From Apilactobacillus bombintestini (GTDB taxonomy: Bacteria; Bacillota; Bacilli; Lactobacillales; Lactobacillaceae), in the NCBI RefSeq assembly GCF_003627035.1, contig NZ_CP032626.1, positions 1,116,001 through 1,180,000 on the forward strand: 64,000 bases of DNA, given 5' to 3'. Below the pieces are notes generated by a model. That model saw only the letters and a list, made by a program, of their open reading frames with translations, made no database searches and was not told the origin of the DNA. Positions 1 to 12,632 of this stretch are shown piece after piece. Numbering within the stretch: the first letter of the stretch is position 1; each line of letters starts with the position of its first letter. The position numbers and the translations under genes are program-made.

Positions 1-4236
<4,236 letters not shown>

Positions 4237-4415
4237 GATGAAAAGCTTAACTTAGCTCTTCTGAATAAATTGTTATTTTATAAGCGAATTGACTTCGCAA
4301 TGTTTAATTCTTATAACTTTGTTATAAGATTCCTTACACATCATCGAATTATCAATCTTGTTCAGTTTTCAAAGATCTACCAATTTGATTACCAGCTTTA
4401 TCAGCCAGCTTACTA

Positions 4416-4444
4416 ATTATATCATGTTATCAACTTAACGTCAA
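4416..4444 (-). promoter_or_regulatory. rRNA operon promoter P1 (nearest 16S)
   Basis: On the minus strand a -35 box TTGACG (4439-4444) is separated by 17 bases from a perfect -10 box TATAAT (4416-4421). It lies about 180 bases upstream of 16S. The leader between contains the block CTTTGAAAACTGAACAAG (about 4357-4374), which pairs with spacer sequence during rRNA processing. Confidence 0.85.
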
Positions 4445-4512
4445 CAACTTTTTATAATTAATTTTTAAACTGTTTTGTTATCATTTGCTCTATCGCAACG
4501 ACAACAATAATT

Positions 4513-4541
4513 ATTATGCCATCTTGTCGATCAAAAGTCAA
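4513..4541 (-). promoter_or_regulatory. rRNA operon promoter P2
   Basis: Minus-strand -35 TTGACT (4536-4541), a 17-base spacer, and -10 CATAAT (4513-4518). It is one of three similar promoters about 100 bases apart. Confidence 0.75.
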
Positions 4542-4614
4542 CAACTAAATATTAACTTTTTTAAACAATTAATATAAATCGTTTTGGCTTTCTGTCTCAT
4601 CAACAGCATTAATA

Positions 4615-4643
4615 ATTATGCCAACTATAGAGCATAAAGTCAA
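4615..4643 (-). promoter_or_regulatory. rRNA operon promoter P3 (most distal)
   Basis: Minus-strand -35 TTGACT (4638-4643), a 17-base spacer, and -10 CATAAT (4615-4620). It sits just downstream of the tyrS terminator, so transcription of the rRNA operon starts afresh after tyrS. Confidence 0.75.
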
Positions 4644-4666
4644 CCATAAAATACAACTTTTTTAAA

Positions 4667-4700
4667 TAAAAAAGCGCCGATGCTATTCACCGGCGCTTTT
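4667..4700 (-). terminator. Rho-independent terminator of tyrS
   Basis: A perfect 10-base stem AAAAGCGCCG / CGGCGCTTTT with an 11-base loop, followed on the minus strand by a T tract, 12 bases after the tyrS stop codon. Confidence 0.9.
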
Positions 4701-4711
4701 GCGTATCTAAA

Positions 4712-5968
4712 TTATTTAATTCTAGCTAGGAAGTACTTCTTCTTACCTCTTCTAACTACTACGAACTTACCATCAAATGAAGCAGATGGATCAATTTCGA
4801 AATCAGTATCAGTTACTTTATCTCCATTAATTCTAATAGCTCCATTATTAACATCTTCTCTGGCTTGTCTTCTTGATTTTTCAATCTTAGTATCATCTAC
4901 TAACCATTCAACGATGTTCTTCTTGTCTGCACTTACTTCTACTGAAGGCATGTTCTTGAAACCAGTTTCTACTTCTTGAGTAGTTAAATCTTTAATGTTT
5001 CCTGAGAATAATGCATTAGTAATGTTTTCTGCTTCCTTCACAGCATCTTTACCATGAACGAATTCAGTTACTTCTTCAGCAAGACGACGTTGTGCTTCAC
5101 GCTTCCATGGTTCTTTCTTAACCTTTTCAGCTAATTCATCAATTTCGTCCTTACCTAAGAAAGTAAAGTACTTCAAGTACTTAATAACATCCCTATCATC
5201 AGTATTAATCCAGAATTGGTAGAATTCGTAAGGTGTAGTCTTTTCAGGATCTAACCATACAGCTCCACCTTCTGTTTTACCGAACTTAGTACCATCAGCC
5301 TTAAGCATTAATGGAATAGTTAAACCAAATGCTTTAGCATCGGAACCTTGGTTCTTATGAATTAATTCAATACCACCGGTAATGTTACCCCATTGGTCAG
5401 CACCACCAATTTGTAGTTCTACACCATGTTCCTTGTATAAGTGTTCAAAGTCCATAGCTTGTAGAATTTGGTAAGTAAATTCAGTGTATGAAATACCAGT
5501 TTCTAGACGACTAGATACGATTTCCTTATTTAACATAGTATTAACGTTAAATAATTTACCGTAATCACGTAAGAAGTCTAATAATGATAACTTAGAAGTC
5601 CAATCGTAGTTATTAACAATCTTGAAGCTACCATCTTGGCCAAATAGCTTTTCCATTTGTCTAGTTAGGCAAGCTTCATTATGTCTAACTTGTTCCATAC
5701 TTTGTAATTTTCTTTCTGCCTTCTTACCTGAAGGATCACCAATGGAACCAGTAGCTCCACCGATTAAAATTACTGGATGGTATCCAGCTAGTTGGAATCT
5801 CTTTAAAATCATAAATGGAATTAAGTGACCTACGTGCATACTGTCTCCAGTAGGATCAATTCCTGCATATAGACCAATCTTCTTTTCATTTACTTCTTTT
5901 TTAAGGCCTTCTGCATCAGTTTGTTGATTAATAGCGCCACGCCATTTTAAATCATCGATAATATCCAT
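4712..5968 (-). CDS. tyrS: Tyrosyl-tRNA synthetase
   Basis: A cytoplasmic class I aminoacyl-tRNA synthetase that charges tRNA-Tyr with tyrosine, 418 residues, the normal length. The HIGH-type signature is HVGH at residues 45-48 and the KMSKS-type loop is KFGKT at 228-232. Residues about 345-410 form the S4 RNA-binding domain. The start follows a good ribosome site and the product begins MDIIDDLKWRG as expected for this family. It is transcribed alone, between a T-box leader and a strong terminator, and expression is therefore likely to respond to uncharged tRNA-Tyr. Identification is secure. Confidence 0.97.
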   Translation of the reverse strand: MDIIDDLKWRGAINQQTDAEGLKKEVNEKKIGLYAGIDPTGDSMHVGHLIPFMILKRFQLAGYHPVILIGGATGSIGDPSGKKAERKLQSMEQVRHNEACLTRQMEKLFGQDGSFKIVNNYDWTSKLSLLDFLRDYGKLFNVNTMLNKEIVSSRLETGISYTEFTYQILQAMDFEHLYKEHGVELQIGGADQWGNITGGIELIHKNQGSDAKAFGLTIPLMLKADGTKFGKTEGGAVWLDPEKTTPYEFYQFWINTDDRDVIKYLKYFTFLGKDEIDELAEKVKKEPWKREAQRRLAEEVTEFVHGKDAVKEAENITNALFSGNIKDLTTQEVETGFKNMPSVEVSADKKNIVEWLVDDTKIEKSRRQAREDVNNGAIRINGDKVTDTDFEIDPSASFDGKFVVVRRGKKKYFLARIK

Positions 5969-5984
5969 ATTAAACCTCCAAATA

Positions 5985-6225
5985 AAAAGTCCCTGACAAA
6001 TATACCTTTGCCAGGGACGAAATTTTCTTGTTAATCCGCGTTACCACCCAGATTATCGCTTTTGCGATCTCTTTGTCATTAATAACGAAATGACCCGTCG
6101 ATAAATCGAAAAAGCTCCATAGGTGTAATTCTTTAATATGCTCGCTTGGTTCGCATCCCCACCAAGTTTCTGTATTACTCGATACATATTAAATACTGTA
6201 ACTACTTCTTAGCTTTAAATATTAA
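5985..6225 (-). promoter_or_regulatory. T-box leader of tyrS (tRNA-Tyr sensing)
   Basis: The minus-strand leader carries the T-box core GGTGGTAACGCG (about 6037-6048), which pairs with the free CCA end of uncharged tRNA. Just downstream is a terminator hairpin with arms GTCCCTG and CAGGGAC and a T-rich tail (about 5986-6018). Upstream is a Stem I-like region including a GGTGGGGATGCG segment. A candidate specifier codon TAC (Tyr) is at 6125-6127 within AATTACACC. The family mechanism is known: uncharged tRNA favours the antiterminator and tyrS is read. The specifier assignment is my inference from context. Confidence 0.9.
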
Positions 6226-6233
6226 TTACTATC

Positions 6234-6262
6234 ATATTAATCAGCTTTATAATAATTGTCAA
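6234..6262 (-). promoter_or_regulatory. Promoter of the tyrS T-box transcript
   Basis: Minus-strand TTGACA (6257-6262), 17-base spacer, TAATAT (6234-6239). It lies between the stop codon of the DUF4811 gene at 6265 and the T-box leader, so its -35 box almost touches the upstream gene. Confidence 0.75.
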
Positions 6263-6264
6263 GA

Positions 6265-7017
6265 TTATTTAACTTGTTTCAAAGCTTGTTTAACCATAGG
6301 CATCATTTGACTCATAGCCTTAGCCTGGTATTCAGAAGTAGCCTTTTGAATTACTTGTTGTTTTTGTGATGCAGACATCTTAGGGTTAGCTTGCATAGCT
6401 TTGGCAACTGCTGCTTGTACATATTGTTGTGCAGCTTGTTGTCTTTGTTCAGTAGTCATACCACTATTAGCGGATAATTCCTTCATGATATTTGGTAAAG
6501 CCTTTACTTGGTTTACAGTTAGCTTCATCCAATCTTTTGGCATGTAGAAGTAGTTAACTGTTTTTACTCGAGTTGGCTTTTGTGCCCATGCAAACCAGAA
6601 ACGGTCCATAGATGTCTTGTATTCATATTTAACAGTCTTAGTAACTAACTTAGGAGTCTTAGCATTAGTTACTACCACATTTTTAACTTTATCAGTACCA
6701 GTAGCTTGTGGCTTAGCTTGTTTTTCATTAGCACGGTATAGAACTACTTGATCTTTACCAGAAGTACCAATGTTTTGATACATTAAAGCATTAATAGTTT
6801 TACCAGGAACACTGGATACTAAACTGCTCTTCTTTTCAAAGGTTACTTTGTGCATCCCCAAATGATTGTGGAAGTTCAAAGTAATAAATAAGGTAGAAAG
6901 TAAAAATAATACCAAGAAAAATAGTGAAGAGATAATATGCAAAGCCTTGTTCTTATTTAATAGGTTAAAACATAAGAAGAAAGCGACTGTTGAAATGACT
7001 AAAGCGACTAAAATCAT
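6265..7017 (-). CDS. DUF4811-type membrane protein coupled to the drug exporter
   Basis: A 250-residue protein with two N-terminal hydrophobic segments (about residues 2-18 and 27-50), then a 200-residue soluble, Lys/Gln/Ala-rich part rich in helices. The pattern fits the DUF4811 family, which in lactobacilli commonly sits next to a DHA2-type MFS exporter; I assign it by recognition, not search. Its ATG overlaps the exporter stop codon as TAATG, so the two are translationally coupled and probably work together. The C-terminal part is probably outside the membrane. No catalytic motif is visible. A role as an accessory or partner of the exporter is inference. Confidence 0.75.
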   Translation of the reverse strand: MILVALVISTVAFFLCFNLLNKNKALHIISSLFFLVLFLLSTLFITLNFHNHLGMHKVTFEKKSSLVSSVPGKTINALMYQNIGTSGKDQVVLYRANEKQAKPQATGTDKVKNVVVTNAKTPKLVTKTVKYEYKTSMDRFWFAWAQKPTRVKTVNYFYMPKDWMKLTVNQVKALPNIMKELSANSGMTTEQRQQAAQQYVQAAVAKAMQANPKMSASQKQQVIQKATSEYQAKAMSQMMPMVKQALKQVK

Positions 7018-8462
7018 TAGTTATTACCCCCTTGTTTTCTATCGTGTAACCATAGTGAAGATACTAATCCAACAATTCCTAGGAATGCAGCTACCCAGAA
7101 TGCAGCATGGTAACCACTTAAAGTAGCAGAAAGCATAGAATCTTTGTAGTCTAATGGACTTTGAGTCATTAAACTGTGAGCTGGCATATGGTTGTTAGTT
7201 ACATTAGATAGGATAGAAACTAATACGGCAGTAGCAATAGAAGCTCCTACTTGTCTAATAGTATTGTTAACGGCAGTACCGTGGTTTAACTTATCAGTAG
7301 CTAAAGCATTCATACCGTAAGTAGTAGCTGGCATCATAACTAATGACATACCAAATGATCTAACGGCATATAGAAGAACTACATATGCAATAGAAGTATC
7401 TTCAGTGATAAATGCAAATGGAATAGTTCCAACAATTAAGGTAAGTAATCCACTAGTGATTAGTTTCTTAGCACCGTATTTATCAAAGATAGATCCGGCG
7501 AATGGTGAAACAACCCCCATCATTAAGGCACCAAGTAATAAGCTTAGTCCTGAATGGAAGGCGTTCATACCTCTAATAATTTGTAGGTATAAAGGAAGAA
7601 CCATTTCAAATCCAACTAATGCCATCATAGTAATAGTGGATAAAATAGTAGCAATAGTGAATTTGCTGTTTCTTAATACACGAATGTCTAAGAATGGTTT
7701 TTCCATTACTAATTGACGCCATACAAATAGTGCAATAAAGATAAATCCTACAATTAAAGTAGAAATAACAGTGGTGCTTCCCCAACCGTCAGTACCTACT
7801 TCAGAGAAACCGTATAATGCACTACCAAATCCAATAGTAGATAGGATTAGTGATAACACATCAATACCTGACTTCTTAGTAGGTAGTAATGGACGCATGA
7901 AGAATAGTCCTGCAATAATAACTACCGCAACGATAGGAATAATCATTCCGAATAAGTCACGCCATGAGTAGTTAATTAAGATCCAACCGGATAAAGTAGG
8001 TCCAATAGCTGGTGCTAAACCAACTACGATTCCGGATAGACCCATGGCTGCCCCACGTTTTTCAGGTGGGAAAATAGTAAGCATGATAGTTTGTAGTAAA
8101 GGCATAGTTACCCCTACTCCTAATGCTTGGATTAAACGACCTGCCAATAAGGTACCAAAGTTAGGTGCCATAAATGACATAATGGTCCCGATTTCAAAAA
8201 CTGTCATGGCACCTAGGTAAAGCCATTTAGTGTTAACTCGACTAGATAGCCATGCACTGACTGGAATTGCTACCCCATTTACCATCATAAATCCAGAAGT
8301 TAACCATTGTACTGTTGGAGTATCAATGGAGAAAGCTTTCATTAATGTAGGAAATGCAGTAGACAAAATTGTTTGGTTAAGAATAGTACAGAATGTCCCT
8401 ACTAATAGTAGAACTACTAGCATGGTTTTGTTATATTTCTTACCGTTCATATCTACATTCAT
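7017..8462 (-). CDS. DHA2-family multidrug MFS exporter
   Basis: A 481-residue integral membrane protein of the major facilitator superfamily, drug:H+ antiporter-2 group (expected 14 membrane segments; EmrB/LmrB/QacA-like). Signs include an early TILSTAFPTL segment in TM1, a loop with LAGRLIQALGVG, and the motif-C-like GIVVGLAPAIGPTLSGW. I chose the ATG at 8462 because AAGGGG lies 8 bases upstream; the longer open frame to 8555 would run through the promoter. It is divergent from a MerR regulator and followed without gap by a DUF4811 gene. Export of toxic compounds is the family role; the substrate cannot be told. Confidence 0.9.
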   Translation of the reverse strand: MNVDMNGKKYNKTMLVVLLLVGTFCTILNQTILSTAFPTLMKAFSIDTPTVQWLTSGFMMVNGVAIPVSAWLSSRVNTKWLYLGAMTVFEIGTIMSFMAPNFGTLLAGRLIQALGVGVTMPLLQTIMLTIFPPEKRGAAMGLSGIVVGLAPAIGPTLSGWILINYSWRDLFGMIIPIVAVVIIAGLFFMRPLLPTKKSGIDVLSLILSTIGFGSALYGFSEVGTDGWGSTTVISTLIVGFIFIALFVWRQLVMEKPFLDIRVLRNSKFTIATILSTITMMALVGFEMVLPLYLQIIRGMNAFHSGLSLLLGALMMGVVSPFAGSIFDKYGAKKLITSGLLTLIVGTIPFAFITEDTSIAYVVLLYAVRSFGMSLVMMPATTYGMNALATDKLNHGTAVNNTIRQVGASIATAVLVSILSNVTNNHMPAHSLMTQSPLDYKDSMLSATLSGYHAAFWVAAFLGIVGLVSSLWLHDRKQGGNN

Positions 8463-8514
8463 ATGCTTGTCCCCTTTTCTTTTATAATTTTCTCTATAAA
8501 TTTCGACTGTGATA

Positions 8515-8576
8515 AATATACTCTTAGTATTATTCTTTGTCAACGTATTTGACAAGGTTATTAAATAATATATAAT
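8515..8576. promoter_or_regulatory. Divergent promoters sharing a perfect palindrome (MerR operator candidate)
   Basis: A perfect inverted repeat TTGTCAA-CGTAT-TTGACAA lies at 8537-8555. Its left arm read on the minus strand gives the -35 box TTGACA for the exporter, with a 17-base spacer to -10 TATATT (8515-8520). Its right arm on the plus strand gives TTGACA (8549-8554) for the merR gene, with a 16-base spacer to TATAAT (8571-8576). The two -35 boxes therefore point away from each other, 5 bases apart. A regulator bound to the palindrome would control both promoters at once. Confidence 0.75.
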
Positions 8577-8645
8577 TATTATTGATAATTTAATACGTAT
8601 CGATGATAATTTAACAAAAGTAATTTAATAAAAGAGGTGTGATTT

Positions 8646-9125
8646 ATGTCTAATGAGCACATAGAAAAATATAGTAAAGATGAAATATCCGAGTACTCTA
8701 AACGTATTCAAAAGTCCATGAAAAACACTAATTTATCTATTGGAATTGGTGCATTATCAAGAACTTGTAACGTACCACAAAGTAAAATTAGATACTGGCA
8801 ACAAAAAGGATATATCACTTGTAAAAATAAGGATAAAAATACCAATTATCGTTACCCACTCAGCACACTTTATAAAGTAGAATTGATAAAATCGTTCCTA
8901 GATTCCGGCTACACGTTAGCTAAGTCCGCTGAAAAGGCATCCTTTATTGATGACACAGGTGAGTTACTTCATAAGTTAATATATGAGCGTTTTGAATCAC
9001 TAGACGTAATTGATGGAAATGCTTCTATTGATATGGGTCCTATCGAAGATGATCCCAATAAACATATTCATTTCGTAAATAATGATGGAAAAATGGAAGC
9101 CAGAATCATTCAACACAAATCATAA
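8646..9125 (+). CDS. MerR-family transcriptional regulator
   Basis: A 159-residue DNA-binding protein. The MerR winged-helix domain is visible at about residues 30-100: an IGIGALSRTCNVPQSKIRYW recognition helix region, then a YRYP wing and a second helical part. The C-terminal 50 residues lack a known ligand domain and have no cysteine pair, so metal sensing is unlikely. It starts after AAAGAGGTG. It is divergent from the MFS exporter and is the obvious candidate to control it through the palindrome at 8537-8555, probably also controlling itself. The inducer is unknown. Confidence 0.88.
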   Translation: MSNEHIEKYSKDEISEYSKRIQKSMKNTNLSIGIGALSRTCNVPQSKIRYWQQKGYITCKNKDKNTNYRYPLSTLYKVELIKSFLDSGYTLAKSAEKASFIDDTGELLHKLIYERFESLDVIDGNASIDMGPIEDDPNKHIHFVNNDGKMEARIIQHKS

Positions 9126-9153
9126 TATTAGATATAAGTACAATTTATTGGTT

Positions 9154-9185
9154 AAAAAGGATTTCTGCATAAGAAATCCTTTTTA
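9154..9185 (+). terminator. Terminator of merR
   Basis: Stem AAAAAGGATTTCT / AGAAATCCTTTTT with a short loop and a T tract, 29 bases after the stop codon. Confidence 0.85.
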
Positions 9186-9210
9186 ATTACCAATATTGAG
9201 ACAACCTATT

Positions 9211-9239
9211 TTGATATATTAATTTTTTTAATCTATAAT
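9211..9239 (+). promoter_or_regulatory. Promoter of the pga operon
   Basis: TTGATA (9211-9216), 17-base spacer, TATAAT (9234-9239). It leaves an untranslated leader of about 90 bases before pgaC. The leader contains a spaced inverted repeat GGATAC...GTATC (about 9249-9275), which could bind a regulator or fold; its role is unknown. Confidence 0.65.
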
Positions 9240-9334
9240 TGTTTATAAGGATACTTAAGCAATTATTCAGGTATCAAATTATCAATATTATATAATGATA
9301 TAAAACATATTTCCTAAGGAGGAAAATATATACA

Positions 9335-10576
9335 ATGTGGTTTTTAAACATAATTAACGACTTTATTATTGGATACCCCATTGTTGTATCTGCCATCTGG
9401 ATTGTAGGTGCAATTTTTGAATCCATATATCGTCGCTCCGAAAAGTTTGCAAAGGTTAGTGGTGACGACTTAGTTTCTATTTTGGTGCCTGCGCACAACG
9501 AAAAAGACACTTTAGAAGATGCTATTAAAGCCATTTCAAAGGTAGATTATTCCAACTTTGAAGTTATCCTAGTGGATGACAAAAGTAGTGATAATACCCT
9601 AGAGTTAATGTATAAACTTCAAAAAGAATATGCTGATCAATTCAAAATTAAGATAGTTCCTATCGAGCATAATCAAGGAAAAGCAAATGCTATGAATGAA
9701 GGATTTGCTGTTTCTGAAGGTAAATATATCCTAGGAATGGATGCTGACTCACTACTAGATAAAAATTCCGTTAAAGAATTACTAAAGACTCTAAAATCCA
9801 ATGATAAATTGGGTGCTGTGGCTGGTAAGCCAGTAGTAAGAAACCGTACTACTGTACTGGGACGCCTTCAATTACTAGAATACATTGGTGTTATCGATAT
9901 TATTAAGAAAGCTCAATCTTTCTTATATGGTCGTATCAATACCGTTTCTGGTGTTATCGTTGGTTTCCGTCGTGAAGCACTAGAAGATGTAGGTGGTTGG
10001 CATACTGATGTTATCACCGAAGATATCGATATTACTTGGCGTCTATACCGTAAAGGCTGGCAAGTAAGTTACCAACCAACCATGATTTGCTGGATCTTAG
10101 TTCCTGAAAAGACTAAGAACTTAATTAAGCAACGTCGTCGTTGGGCTCGTGGTGGTATGGAAGTTATTGCTAAGAACCATGATTTATTACTACACAGTAC
10201 AATTACCCAAAAAGCCCTACTATATGAAACTATCATTAGTAGTATTTGGGCCGTTTTAACTGCTTTAAGTACTATTTCTTATTTCTTCAATTTATTCCTA
10301 ATTCATGAAATTCAATTAGATGGTGATGTTTTACTAATCCTTATCTTAGTAAGTATTTTCCAATTCTGTATTGGTTTCTACGGTTCTCACGAATCAGCAT
10401 TACTAGATTTTGTGGATTTATTATTGATTCCAGCTTACATCGTATACTACTGGATGATTAACCTGGTTTCATGTATCTTAGCTCTAGTATCATTCTTCTT
10501 AGATCCTGACAACGTAGGTACATGGAGCAGTCCTGACCGGGGGTTAAATAATTATGAAAAAAAGAAATTTGGATGA
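9335..10576 (+). CDS. pgaC: Poly-beta-1,6-N-acetylglucosamine synthase, catalytic subunit (PgaC/IcaA type)
   Basis: A 413-residue processive family 2 glycosyltransferase that polymerises GlcNAc from UDP-GlcNAc at the membrane and probably exports the chain. N-terminal membrane segment at about residues 10-28. Catalytic motifs: DD at 81-82, DAD at 136-138, TED at 228-230 and QRRRW at 266-270, the full D,D,D,Q(Q/R)xRW set of PgaC, cellulose and chitin synthases. Several C-terminal membrane segments follow (about 290-390). A strong AAGGAGG lies before the ATG. It is followed by overlapping pgaD and icaB genes, which makes PNAG a much better guess than hyaluronan or cellulose. Confidence 0.9.
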   Translation: MWFLNIINDFIIGYPIVVSAIWIVGAIFESIYRRSEKFAKVSGDDLVSILVPAHNEKDTLEDAIKAISKVDYSNFEVILVDDKSSDNTLELMYKLQKEYADQFKIKIVPIEHNQGKANAMNEGFAVSEGKYILGMDADSLLDKNSVKELLKTLKSNDKLGAVAGKPVVRNRTTVLGRLQLLEYIGVIDIIKKAQSFLYGRINTVSGVIVGFRREALEDVGGWHTDVITEDIDITWRLYRKGWQVSYQPTMICWILVPEKTKNLIKQRRRWARGGMEVIAKNHDLLLHSTITQKALLYETIISSIWAVLTALSTISYFFNLFLIHEIQLDGDVLLILILVSIFQFCIGFYGSHESALLDFVDLLLIPAYIVYYWMINLVSCILALVSFFLDPDNVGTWSSPDRGLNNYEKKKFG

Positions 10577-10871
10577 TTACGATTTATTCGTTATCAGAAA
10601 GAAAAGCACATTTTTAAGAAAGCTAATGCATTTTGTATTATTCTCACTCTTATGGATTTATGTAATATTCGTATTAGTAACTAATTTAGCCTTCTTATTA
10701 GGCTATTACAGCGATGATTTCGTTAGTTTTTATCTATTATTAAACCTAAATTATATTTTATATATCAAGATTATAGTAGCTATTATTATTTTAATTGTGT
10801 TAACTTCAATCTACTCAATCTTTAGATTGAAACAATTACGGAGGTTAAACAAACATGTCGACCAAAAGTAG
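10554..10871 (+). CDS. PgaD/IcaD-like accessory membrane subunit
   Basis: A 105-residue protein with two long hydrophobic segments (about residues 22-46 and 60-90) and charged ends, matching in size and layout the small partner (PgaD or IcaD) that binds and stimulates the PNAG synthase. Sequence in this family is poorly conserved, so the call rests on topology and position: it overlaps the end of pgaC by 23 bases and the start of the deacetylase gene by 17 bases, indicating tight translational coupling. A GGGGG tract in the end of pgaC may act as its ribosome site. Confidence 0.75.
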   Translation: MKKRNLDDYDLFVIRKKSTFLRKLMHFVLFSLLWIYVIFVLVTNLAFLLGYYSDDFVSFYLLLNLNYILYIKIIVAIIILIVLTSIYSIFRLKQLRRLNKHVDQK

Positions 10872-11781
10872 AAGATTTTCAAGAAAGCAACGTAAAATTA
10901 TCGTAGTTATCTTTGCAATTATTATTGTTATTTTAATGTCCTTTACTATTCACAAATCTATCCAATACGATAAAGGTAGCAGCGAATACTATGGACTATC
11001 TAAGCAAGAAGAAAAAAGCAAAAATGGTATTTTAGTTTTCTGTTACCACCGAATTTTGAAAGACAATTTTGGAGTTAATGTTTCAAGAACCCTATCTACT
11101 AACTCACAATTACATGATTTCAACGTTCCTGCCAATGAATTTAAAGATCAAATGAAATTCCTACACGACCATCACATTAAAGTGGTTTCCAGTGCAGAAA
11201 TGGTTAAAATGACTAATTCTAAGAAACCTATTCGTGGTAAATACGCTGTATTGACTTTCGATGATATTGATAGAACTACTATCGATAACGCCATTCCAAC
11301 TATGAAAAAGTATAAATTCCCATTTACTACTTTCATCATTACTGGAAACACTGGTAGATATCGTGAAGGTACTCAATTAGCTACTTGGAAACAAATTCAA
11401 GGAGCTCGTCAAGAAGCTGGTAATTTAATGACTGTTGGTTTACATACTAATAATATGCATTACCTAACATCATCACTAATTCCTATCTTTAACTTACCTC
11501 ACAATTACCACCGTTTCACTCGTGACTTTGCTAAATCACGTGTAGTATTGAAGAAACACACCGGAATTTATGGTGAAGAATTCGCCTACCCTTACGGTGG
11601 TGGAACTGATCGTATTTCTAACTTCTTGAGACACCAACACCTAGGTTGGGTTGGTACTCTAGATAGTGGTGTAGTTTACAATCACGGTAATGGTAAACAT
11701 TCTGATTTAATCTATACTCCACGTATGATTATTAACAACAATAGTTGGCCAAGTATTCATAAATGGTTTACTAATAAATAA
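10855..11781 (+). CDS. icaB: PNAG N-deacetylase (IcaB/PgaB type, NodB fold)
   Basis: A 308-residue carbohydrate esterase family 4 protein. An N-terminal membrane anchor (about residues 13-31) places it outside the cell. The NodB motif TFDD is at 134-137 and the metal-binding His pair at H197 and H202 (HTNNMH). The expected reaction is partial removal of acetyl groups from poly-beta-1,6-GlcNAc, which gives the polymer positive charge and holds it on the surface. ATG follows a clean GGAGG and overlaps pgaD. The position after pgaCD supports PNAG rather than peptidoglycan as substrate. No IcaC-like acyltransferase gene is present in the operon. Confidence 0.87.
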   Translation: MSTKSRRFSRKQRKIIVVIFAIIIVILMSFTIHKSIQYDKGSSEYYGLSKQEEKSKNGILVFCYHRILKDNFGVNVSRTLSTNSQLHDFNVPANEFKDQMKFLHDHHIKVVSSAEMVKMTNSKKPIRGKYAVLTFDDIDRTTIDNAIPTMKKYKFPFTTFIITGNTGRYREGTQLATWKQIQGARQEAGNLMTVGLHTNNMHYLTSSLIPIFNLPHNYHRFTRDFAKSRVVLKKHTGIYGEEFAYPYGGGTDRISNFLRHQHLGWVGTLDSGVVYNHGNGKHSDLIYTPRMIINNNSWPSIHKWFTNK

Positions 11782-11815
11782 AAAAGACGCTCATATGCAA
11801 ATATGGGCGTTTTTT
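11781..11815 (+). terminator. Terminator of the pga operon
   Basis: An inverted repeat, AAAAAGACGCTCATAT with ATATGGGCGTTTTT, begins at the last base of the icaB stop codon and ends in a T tract. Confidence 0.85.
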
Positions 11816-11822
11816 AGTACAT

Positions 11823-11855
11823 AAAAAGACCTACTGTATAAACAGTAGGCCTTTT
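11823..11855 (-). terminator. Terminator of gpmA
   Basis: Stem CCTACTGT / ACAGTAGG with a 4-base loop flanked by A and T tracts; it terminates the minus-strand gpmA gene 15 bases after its stop codon and could also back up termination from the left. Confidence 0.85.
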
Positions 11856-11870
11856 GTTTAAAGTCTTAAA

Positions 11871-12563
11871 TTAATCGTCTAATTTAGTTTTGTTAACTAC
11901 TTCAAGTTTGTCATTGAAATCGTAAACAACTGGTTCACCAGTCTTCATTTCTAAATCCATGATGTCATCATCAGAGATTCTTTCAATGTACTTACTTAAA
12001 GCACGTAGTGAGTTACCGTGGGCAGCAATTAAAACGTTCTTGCCATCTAATAATTTAGGAGCAATTTGGTCAGCCCATAGAGGCATTACACGTTCTAGAG
12101 TAACCTTTAGGTTTTCACCACCAGGGATTAAGTTAGGATCTAAGTCCTTGTAACGACGATCGTTAACAGCTGAACCTTCATCATCAGCACTCAATAATGG
12201 AGGTAGAGTGTCGTATGAACGACGCCAAATGTGTACTTGTTCGTCTCCGTACTTTTCAGCAGTTTCCTTCTTGTTTAGACCTTGTAGACGACCGTAATGA
12301 CGTTCGTTTAATCTCCAAGTCTTAGTTTCTGGAACCCATAGTTGGTCGGATTCTTCTAGTGCGTAGTGTAAAGTCTTGATAGCACGAGTTAATACTGAAG
12401 TGTATGCATAGTCAAATTCTAGACCTGCCTTCTTAATTAACTTACCAGCTTCTTTAGCTTCTTCAACACCCTTGTCACTTAAATCAACGTCTTCCCAACC
12501 AGTGAATTGGTTTGAAAGGTTCCATTGACTTTGTCCGTGACGAATCAATACAAGTTTTGCCAT
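11871..12563 (-). CDS. gpmA: 2,3-bisphosphoglycerate-dependent phosphoglycerate mutase
   Basis: A 230-residue glycolytic enzyme that interconverts 3- and 2-phosphoglycerate in the cytoplasm. The phosphohistidine signature RHGQSQWN begins at residue 8, and the second catalytic His is in [10 protein letters not shown] (about residue 182). The [16 protein letters not shown] block is diagnostic of dPGM. Length is normal. A ribosome site GAAAGGGG precedes the ATG. It is a single-gene unit. Confidence 0.97.
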   Translation of the reverse strand: MAKLVLIRHGQSQWNLSNQFTGWEDVDLSDKGVEEAKEAGKLIKKAGLEFDYAYTSVLTRAIKTLHYALEESDQLWVPETKTWRLNERHYGRLQGLNKKETAEKYGDEQVHIWRRSYDTLPPLLSADDEGSAVNDRRYKDLDPNLIPGGENLKVTLERVMPLWADQIAPKLLDGKNVLIAAHGNSLRALSKYIERISDDDIMDLEMKTGEPVVYDFNDKLEVVNKTKLDD

Positions 12564-12632
12564 AGGTTAAAACCCCTTTCTGTTTCTTAAATTAACAATA
12601 TAATTCTACACCAAAATAGAAAATTTTACATC

